From: Flavobacteriia bacterium
Lineage (GTDB): Bacteria > Bacteroidota > Bacteroidia > Flavobacteriales > Weeksellaceae
Assembly: GCA_019455045.1 (NCBI GenBank)
Contig: JACFND010000026.1
Location: 1 to 35,577, forward strand
DNA length: 35,577 nucleotides
Reading direction: 5' to 3'
This document shows positions 30,557 to 35,577 of the stretch, in pieces. Made by a program: the position numbers and the translations under genes. The stretch's first letter is position 1. Every line of letters begins with the position of its first letter. The notes beneath the pieces were generated by a model. It was given only the letters and a program-made list of their open reading frames with translations, did not search any database and had not been told where the DNA came from.

Positions 30557-31987
30557 ATGGGAAAATCTGCAGAAATCGTTTGGAGTAATTGTCTCGAATT
30601 TATTAAAGATAACATTCAGGAACAAGCATTCAAAACTTGGTTTTTGCCAATTCAGCCTGTTAAATTACAGGAAAAAGTTTTGACCATTCAGGTTCCGAGT
30701 AAATTCTTTTTCGAATGGCTTGAAGAGCATTACATCAAACTGCTGAAAGTTTCATTGGAAAAAGAACTCGGAAAAGGCGCAAAACTGGTTTACAGCATAG
30801 TGATGGACCAGAAGTATTCGGGCAAAGATCCTTATACCGTCAAAATCCCAAGTTCAAATCGTGAAAAAGTTCAGCCGCAGGAAGTGGATGCACCGATGCC
30901 GATCGACAGCAAGAAGGTGAAAAATCCGTTCATCATTCCCGGTCTTCAAAAAATCAAGATTGACTCTCAGCTGAATGTCAATCTCAATTTCAATAATTTT
31001 ATAGAAGGAGAATCCAACCGTTTGGCGCGTTCGGCAGGAAAAGCTGTCGCAAAAAGACCGGGCGGAACTTCATTCAATCCGCTGTATATCTATGGCGGAG
31101 TCGGATTGGGAAAAACCCATCTGGCACACGCAATCGGACTGGAAGCAAAAGAGAATCATCCCGACAAAACCGTTCTGTATGTTTCAACCGAGAAATTTAT
31201 ACAGCAGTTTATCGATGCGGTGACCAGCAACAACAGAAATGACTTTATCCATTTTTATCAGATGATCGACATACTGATTATGGATGATGTTCATTTTCTG
31301 TCGGGTAAAAAAGGAACTCAGGAAGCGTTTTTCCATATTTTCAACCATCTGCATCAGAAAGGAAATCAGATCGTTCTGACTTCCGACAAGCCGCCGGTTG
31401 ACATTCAGGACATGGAGCAGCGCCTGATTTCAAGATTCAAATGGGGGTTGTCCGCTGATCTTCAGGTGCCTGATTATGATACCCGTCTTGCAATTTTGAA
31501 TCACAAAATTGAAAAAGACGGAATTGAGATGCCCGAAGAGATTGTTGAGTACATTGCAAAAAATATAAAACCCAATATTCGTGAACTCGAAGGCAGTCTG
31601 AATTCGATCATCGCACAGGCAACGCTCAACAAAAAGGAAATCACGATTGAGCTGACCAAAAAGACTTTGGCGAACTTTATCGGAAATTCAAGAAAAGAAA
31701 TTTCAATCGATTATATACAGCGGCTGGTTTGCGATTATTTCAAAATCCCGATCGATCAGGTTCAGTCAAAAACCAGAAAACGGGATGTGGTTCAGGCAAG
31801 ACAGCTGGCGATGTATTTTGCGAAAAAATATACCAAAGCTTCGCTCTCGAGCATCGGTTCGCAAATCGGAAACAGAGATCATGCAACCGTACTGCATGCC
31901 TGCAAGACGGTGGCCAATCTGTCGGAGACCGACCGTGTTTTCAGAGGCTATGTTGAAGATCTGAACCGTAAGATCAGCATGGGATAA
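30557..31987 (+). CDS. dnaA: chromosomal replication initiator protein
   Basis: AAA+ ATPase that binds DnaA boxes and opens the origin. At 476 aa all four domains are present: the N-terminal DnaB/partner-binding domain (about 1-85, EIVWSNCLEFIKDNI...FKTWF), a variable linker, the AAA+ core with Walker A GGVGLGKT near residue 180 and Walker B LIMDDVHFL, and the C-terminal DNA-binding HTH with the signature NRDHATVLHACKTV. ATG at 30557 is chosen over an upstream TTG at 30497, because the conserved N-domain starts here. It heads a three-gene run with the LMW phosphatase (8-nt gap) and the methylase. Confidence 0.98.
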   Translation: MGKSAEIVWSNCLEFIKDNIQEQAFKTWFLPIQPVKLQEKVLTIQVPSKFFFEWLEEHYIKLLKVSLEKELGKGAKLVYSIVMDQKYSGKDPYTVKIPSSNREKVQPQEVDAPMPIDSKKVKNPFIIPGLQKIKIDSQLNVNLNFNNFIEGESNRLARSAGKAVAKRPGGTSFNPLYIYGGVGLGKTHLAHAIGLEAKENHPDKTVLYVSTEKFIQQFIDAVTSNNRNDFIHFYQMIDILIMDDVHFLSGKKGTQEAFFHIFNHLHQKGNQIVLTSDKPPVDIQDMEQRLISRFKWGLSADLQVPDYDTRLAILNHKIEKDGIEMPEEIVEYIAKNIKPNIRELEGSLNSIIAQATLNKKEITIELTKKTLANFIGNSRKEISIDYIQRLVCDYFKIPIDQVQSKTRKRDVVQARQLAMYFAKKYTKASLSSIGSQIGNRDHATVLHACKTVANLSETDRVFRGYVEDLNRKISMG

Positions 31988-31995
31988 AATTGATT

Positions 31996-32436
31996 ATGAA
32001 TCATAAAATTTTAATGGTTTGTCTGGGTAATATCTGCCGTTCGCCTTTGGCAGAAGGAATCATGCGTTCAAAACTCGGCGACCAGGTATTGATCGATTCT
32101 GCCGGAACCGGCGATTGGCATGCGGGTGAACATCCCGACAAACGTGCGATAACGGCTGCCAAAAATCACGGAGTCGATATTTCAAAACTTAGAGCGAGAC
32201 AGGTCAAGGCGTCTGATCTGGATGAATTTGATTTGATTTTTGCAATGGATGAATCCAATTTTCTGAATCTTCAGGCGATGACTTCCAGTTCGAATCAGAA
32301 ATCGAAAATCAAAATGATACTCGGCGATTTGAATGTGCCAGATCCCTATTGGGGCGATGCATCCGATTTTGAAAATGTATTTCGGCTGCTCGATGCTGCG
32401 ATTGATGAAGTGATCGAACAATACCAACTCTCATGA
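31996..32436 (+). CDS. low-molecular-weight protein tyrosine phosphatase
   Basis: Cytoplasmic phosphatase of 146 aa. The P-loop CLGNICRSP near the N-terminus supplies nucleophile Cys9 and Arg15, and DPYWGDASDF holds the general-acid Asp. Bacterial relatives dephosphorylate tyrosine kinases of capsule synthesis or arginine-phosphorylated proteins; no kinase gene is near, so the target is unknown. ATG at 31996 is used rather than a TTG two codons earlier. Its stop overlaps the next start (ATGA). Confidence 0.93.
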   Translation: MNHKILMVCLGNICRSPLAEGIMRSKLGDQVLIDSAGTGDWHAGEHPDKRAITAAKNHGVDISKLRARQVKASDLDEFDLIFAMDESNFLNLQAMTSSSNQKSKIKMILGDLNVPDPYWGDASDFENVFRLLDAAIDEVIEQYQLS

Positions 32437-33140
32437 GCTGCCGGCTGTATCTGATTCCGACCCTGCTCGGCGATGGTGATTTCAAAAGAAGCATTCCCGA
32501 ATTCAATCTGGAATTGATTTCGGAAATAAAAATCTTTGTGGTTGAAAATGAAAAATCAGCCCGAAAATTTATCAAAACCGTACTTCCCGAAAAAGTTCAG
32601 TCCGAACTTCAAATCCACATACTGGACAAGCACACCGATGAAAGGGAACTTTCTGAATTGTCAAAACTTCTGGAAGGTTCGGAACCGATCGGGATCCTGT
32701 CAGAAGCCGGCCTTCCTGCAGTTGCAGATCCCGGTGCAAGACTTGTCAGACTGGCTCATAAAAAAAATATTCCGGTTATTCCGCTGGTCGGTCCTTCATC
32801 CATACTTTTGGCACTGATGGCGTCGGGTATGAACGGTCAGCAGTTCAGTTTTCACGGATATCTGCCAATCGACAAAAATCAGAGAAAACAGGCCATTCAA
32901 AAACTTGAAACCGAAAGCAGAAAAAATCATTGTACCCAGATTTTTATGGAAACTCCCTATCGGAACAACCAACTAATCGAATATCTGATCAAATTCTGTC
33001 ATCCGTCCACGCTGCTCTGTGTTGCTGCAAACATTACGCTTGAAGATGAATTCATAAAAACAATGACCATCCGCGAATGGACACAAAAAAAAGCGGACCT
33101 TCATAAAAAGCCCGCTATTTTTCTATTGGAATCTTACTGA
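32433..33140 (+). CDS. RsmI-related SAM-dependent methyltransferase
   Basis: Tetrapyrrole-methylase-fold protein of 235 aa related to RsmI (YraL), which 2'-O-methylates C1402 of 16S rRNA. The SAM-site segments are GILSEAGLPAVADPGARLV and PLVGPSSILLALMASGMNG; the first differs from classical RsmI, which has S-D-A-G-T-P. It is shorter than E. coli RsmI (286) and lacks its C-terminal part, so it belongs to a Bacteroidota paralogue whose target may differ. The gene ends exactly where the convergent OmpA-type gene ends, and its last 50 nt hold that gene's terminator. Confidence 0.87.
   Translation: MSCRLYLIPTLLGDGDFKRSIPEFNLELISEIKIFVVENEKSARKFIKTVLPEKVQSELQIHILDKHTDERELSELSKLLEGSEPIGILSEAGLPAVADPGARLVRLAHKKNIPVIPLVGPSSILLALMASGMNGQQFSFHGYLPIDKNQRKQAIQKLETESRKNHCTQIFMETPYRNNQLIEYLIKFCHPSTLLCVAANITLEDEFIKTMTIREWTQKKADLHKKPAIFLLESY
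33085..33116 (-). terminator. terminator of the OmpA-type gene, inside the methylase CDS
   Basis: On the minus strand AGCGGGC (33116-33110) pairs with GTCCGCT (33098-33092), 7 bp with one G-U, around an 11-nt loop, and is followed at once by a U8 tract (33085-33092). It fits termination of the OmpA-type transcript after it has run 25 nt into the opposing coding region. The plus strand also shows T5 after the hairpin, a weaker match. Confidence 0.65.
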
Positions 33141-33983
33141 TTATTTGCCGTCGCCTGTTTCAGGTGCCTGACCGATCAATTCCATAAACTCATCCAGTTT
33201 TGGAGTGATGATGATCTGTGTTCTTCTGTTTCTTGCGCGTCCTTCCTCTGATGCATTGCTTGCAATCGGGTTGTATTCGCCTCGTCCGCCGGCAGTAAGT
33301 CTCTTCGGATCCACACCGTGCTCGTTCTGAAGCGCCTGAACCACAGATGAAGCTCTCAGCGTACTCAAATCCCAGTTGTTTCTGATATTTGGTTTGTTGA
33401 TCGGCACATTGTCTGTGTTACCTTCAATCAGTACATCGTAATCTTTGTAATCTTTGATGATCTTTGCCACTTTTGACAGGGTTGAATTTGCTGCCGGGCT
33501 GATCTCATAGCTTCCTGATTTATAAAGCATATTGTCTGAAAGTGAGATATATACAACACCTTTCAAAACCTGAACGTCAACATCTCTCATTTCCTCTCTG
33601 CTCAGTGAACGGGTCAGATTGTTGGTCAAAACCATGTTCAGAGAGTCATTTTTACGATTGATCTCAGTCAAATGTTTGATGTATTTGTTGGATGCATTGA
33701 TTTCATTAACCAACTTCTCGATATTCACACCTCCCTGCTTGCTGCCTGCCAGACATTCGCTTAGCGCATTTTGAAGGTTGGCAAGATTCTGCTGCTCAGA
33801 TGCAATTCTTTCCTCAAGGCTTGCCACTCTTGACTTGGACGCTGCCAATTCAGTCTGACATCCCTGATTTTGAGAATATACACTGTTGAACTGATCCTGC
33901 AGTTCGTCATACTTCTTCTGCGAAACGCAGCTTGTGATAAATGTTGCAGCAATGATCGCTGCTGATAAGACGGTTAATCTCAT
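33141..33983 (-). CDS. OmpA-family peptidoglycan-binding lipoprotein
   Basis: Envelope protein of 280 aa. The signal peptide ends in a lipobox, FITSC (Cys19), so it should be lipid-anchored, probably in the outer membrane. Residues 22-125 form a coiled coil (QKKYDELQDQFNSVYSQNQ..., heptad-like). Residues 145-270 are an OmpA C-terminal domain with EGNTDNVPI, NWDLSTLRASSVVQAL and RNRRTQIII, which carry the Asp and Arg residues that bind diaminopimelate. It links outer membrane to the cell wall. Monocistronic, with a long predicted leader. Confidence 0.92.
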   Translation of the reverse strand: MRLTVLSAAIIAATFITSCVSQKKYDELQDQFNSVYSQNQGCQTELAASKSRVASLEERIASEQQNLANLQNALSECLAGSKQGGVNIEKLVNEINASNKYIKHLTEINRKNDSLNMVLTNNLTRSLSREEMRDVDVQVLKGVVYISLSDNMLYKSGSYEISPAANSTLSKVAKIIKDYKDYDVLIEGNTDNVPINKPNIRNNWDLSTLRASSVVQALQNEHGVDPKRLTAGGRGEYNPIASNASEEGRARNRRTQIIITPKLDEFMELIGQAPETGDGK

Positions 33984-34357
33984 ATGAACTTTATTTTTTG
34001 GGTTTAACTATATAACGTATTAATGTTTACTTTATTTGTTTTTTTGTTAAAATTTCAAATTACAAGCCCGAAAATCTGATCTATTTTTTGATAATTTCAA
34101 TTCAGTTACGGATGTTATTTTTGGACTGATTTGGTCCGCAAAATTAACTGAACTCATTGGATTTATGATGTTTTGTTTGTCAAACACAAACCTCAATTTT
34201 TAAAATAATCAGTTTTTCCGCCGCAAAGGTATCAATTATTGTTCCATTAATTTCAAGCAAAATCAAAGTTTATAAACGATTTGCCAACCTGATGTCTTCG
34301 ATTTACTGTTGCAGACTTTGATTGAAATCTTTAACTTGCGTTGAAGTTTTTTTGAAA
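33984..34357. other. 374-bp divergent intergenic region
   Basis: An AT-rich gap between the OmpA-type and asparaginase starts. It holds a promoter match for the OmpA-type gene (34224-34256) and two lone -7 boxes: TAATTTTG on the minus strand (34139-34146) and TATTTTTG on the plus strand (34116-34123). I see no RNA gene or small ORF that I can support, and no clear asparaginase promoter. Confidence 0.6.
34224..34256 (-). promoter_or_regulatory. predicted promoter of the OmpA-type gene
   Basis: On the minus strand TTG (34254-34256), a 22-nt spacer and perfect TACCTTTG (34224-34231). This gives a leader of about 235 nt, unusually long for this window but common for abundant outer-membrane protein mRNAs. 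Confidence 0.45.
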
Positions 34358-35386
34358 ATGAAGACCAGGATTTTATTGATTTATACCGGCGGAACCATCG
34401 GAATGGCAAGAGACTATGAAGCCCAGTCACTCAAACCGCTCGATTTTGACAATCTGCTCGAACATATACCCGAACTCAAACTGATCGACAGCGATATCGA
34501 ATACACCAGTTTCAGCGAACCCATCGACTCATCCAATATGGGACCCGAACACTGGATCAGACTGGCACAGATTATAAAGGTGAATTACAGCCAGTACGAC
34601 GGTTTTGTGATTCTTCACGGAACAGATACCATGGCTTATTCCGCTTCTGCGCTCAGTTTTATGCTCAACGGACTTCAAAAACCGGTCATCTTTACCGGAT
34701 CCCAATTGCCGGTCGGTGATCTGAGGACGGATGCAAAAGAAAATCTGATAACTTCAATTCATTTTGCATCGCTTTGCGAAAACGGAGTTCCGCTGATTCA
34801 TGAAGTCTGTGTTTATTTTGAATACAGATTATTGCGTGCAAACCGTACCACAAAAATCAATGCAGAAAACTTTGATGCATTTGCTTCGCCCAATTATCCC
34901 GATCTGGGTGAATCAGGAATACGTCTCGATCTCAGAAAAGATTTGTTATGGAAAGAAGATCCGTCGGTTGAATTTTCGATCAATACCGATTTGGATGTGC
35001 ACATGGGGCTGATGAAAATCTTTCCGGGCATGAGCAGGATATTTATTGAAAACCAGCTGAATACACCCCAAATGCAGGTGATGATCATTGAGGCGTTCGG
35101 TTCGGGCAATATATTTATGTATGACTGGCTCGATGAACTGCTTAAAAAGAAGGCGAACGAAGGATTGATTTTTGTCATCAACACTCAATGTGCAGGCGGC
35201 ATGGTTGAAATCGGCAGATATGAAACCAGCGGAATATTCAGAGAGATCAATGCGGTCAACGGATTTGATCTGACCACAGAGGCTTCTGTCGCAAAAACGA
35301 TCCATCTGCTGGGGCAGGGTTTGAGCAATGAAGAATTCAGAAAAGCTTATGAAACCAGTTTGAGAGGCGAGCTGACCAAAGTATAA
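34358..35386 (+). CDS. ansA: type I L-asparaginase
   Basis: Cytoplasmic amidohydrolase turning asparagine into aspartate and ammonia. The 342-aa protein has the two Thr motifs of the family: YTGGTIGM near the N-terminus (nucleophile Thr13) and HGTDTMAYSASAL near residue 90, then TGSQLPVGDLRTDAKEN. Lack of a signal peptide and similarity to E. coli AnsA favour the low-affinity cytosolic type I over secreted type II. ATG at 34358 is chosen because MKTRILLIYTGG starts the fold; an upstream TTG at 34322 would add 12 unconserved residues. Confidence 0.93.
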   Translation: MKTRILLIYTGGTIGMARDYEAQSLKPLDFDNLLEHIPELKLIDSDIEYTSFSEPIDSSNMGPEHWIRLAQIIKVNYSQYDGFVILHGTDTMAYSASALSFMLNGLQKPVIFTGSQLPVGDLRTDAKENLITSIHFASLCENGVPLIHEVCVYFEYRLLRANRTTKINAENFDAFASPNYPDLGESGIRLDLRKDLLWKEDPSVEFSINTDLDVHMGLMKIFPGMSRIFIENQLNTPQMQVMIIEAFGSGNIFMYDWLDELLKKKANEGLIFVINTQCAGGMVEIGRYETSGIFREINAVNGFDLTTEASVAKTIHLLGQGLSNEEFRKAYETSLRGELTKV

Positions 35387-35427
35387 AAACTGATTTTCAA
35401 AAAAGGATGAAATCCCAAAAATTCGGT

Positions 35428-35435
35428 TAAATTTG
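35428..35435 (+). promoter_or_regulatory. -7 box upstream of tRNA-Ser
   Basis: TAAATTTG is a perfect -7 box ending 12 nt before the mature tRNA 5' end, so the primary transcript would begin very close to the tRNA. No TTG is present at the usual spacing. Confidence 0.4.
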
Positions 35436-35447
35436 CAATCCCCAATT

Positions 35448-35534
35448 AGAGAGGTGTCCGAGTGGTTGAAGGAGCTACCCTGGAAAGGTAGTATACGGGT
35501 AACTGTATCGAGGGTTCGAATCCCTTCCTCTCTG
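35448..35534 (+). tRNA. tRNA-Ser (GGA anticodon)
   Basis: An 87-nt class II tRNA. The acceptor stem is AGAGAGG (35448-35454) with CCTCTCT (35527-35533) and discriminator G35534. The anticodon stem CTACC/GGTAG encloses loop CTGGAAA, with anticodon GGA at 35482-35484, reading UCC and UCU. A long variable arm follows (TATACGGGTAACTGTA region), as expected for Ser. The T arm has loop TTCGAAT. The 3' CCA is not encoded. Confidence 0.96.
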
Positions 35535-35577
35535 CAAAATAAAATAATGTTTAATTGACAGTCAGTTAATTATCGTT

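Noticed and set aside
35550..35574. Dyad AATTGAC-A-GTCAGTT after the tRNA
   Set aside because: The single-nucleotide loop rules out a hairpin terminator, one pair is mismatched, there is no T tract, and the window ends here.
1..35577. Mobile elements, CRISPR array, defence island
   Set aside because: No transposase, integrase, terminal inverted repeats, regularly spaced repeats or defence nuclease cluster was seen; the only toxin-type loci are the barnase and PIN modules.

Overview
The window reads as chromosomal DNA of a Bacteroidota bacterium, most likely class Flavobacteriia and possibly the Chryseobacterium/Elizabethkingia side (genus is a guess). The reasons are many start-proximal matches to the Bacteroidota promoter (TTG or TTTG, about 19-23 nt, TAnnTTTG), a GLPGLI-type domain, a DUF4290-murA pair, a DUF349 repeat protein, and a PNGase F-II-like enzyme of the kind known from Elizabethkingia. 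Coding density is high and most genes are core or housekeeping. I see no insertion sequence, prophage, integrase or CRISPR array.

Layout. 0.1-7.4 kb: lpdA, a secreted GH92 alpha-mannosidase with extra C-terminal modules, an SDR oxidoreductase, a small secreted protein, pyrD and a small orphan. 7.6-12.5 kb: a GHL10 (DigH-like) lipoprotein, a HAD phosphatase, a TDT/SLAC1-type transporter, and a CYTH protein with an Ada-like methyltransferase. 12.8-15.7 kb: a universal stress protein, a barnase-barstar pair, rpmH and an FtsE-like ATPase. 15.7-17.8 kb (minus strand): DUF6364 antitoxin, PIN toxin, YgjV-like membrane protein and GT4 glycosyltransferase in one tight run. 18-22.5 kb: PNGase F-II-like amidase, a small orphan, glutaryl-CoA-dehydrogenase-like enzyme and a 2-oxoacid dehydrogenase E2. 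22.6-28.2 kb: DUF4290, murA, DedA, aroE, DUF349. 28.3-33.1 kb: ribD-yigZ, ybgC-type thioesterase, then dnaA, LMW-PTP and an RsmI-related methylase. 33.1-35.5 kb: OmpA-type lipoprotein, asparaginase I and tRNA-Ser(GGA).

How they work together. GH92 and the PNGase are both exported and would act in sequence on host or dietary N-glycoproteins (mannose trimming and glycan release), although they lie 14 kb apart. LpdA (E3) can serve the E2 encoded here. murA, the GHL10 protein and the OmpA-type lipoprotein all concern the envelope. Two toxin systems are present: an anchored or exported barnase with its cytosolic barstar, and a ribbon-helix-helix/PIN module.

I found no wholly new multi-gene system. 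The observations most worth checking are: a barnase homologue with natural cysteines at exactly the positions (43/80) where a stabilising disulfide was engineered into barnase; a MurA with Asp in place of the fosfomycin-target Cys; a perfect DnaA box inside the spacer of the predicted dnaA promoter; a four-copy, helically phased element upstream of the PIN module; and a terminator for the ompA gene that lies inside the convergent methylase gene.
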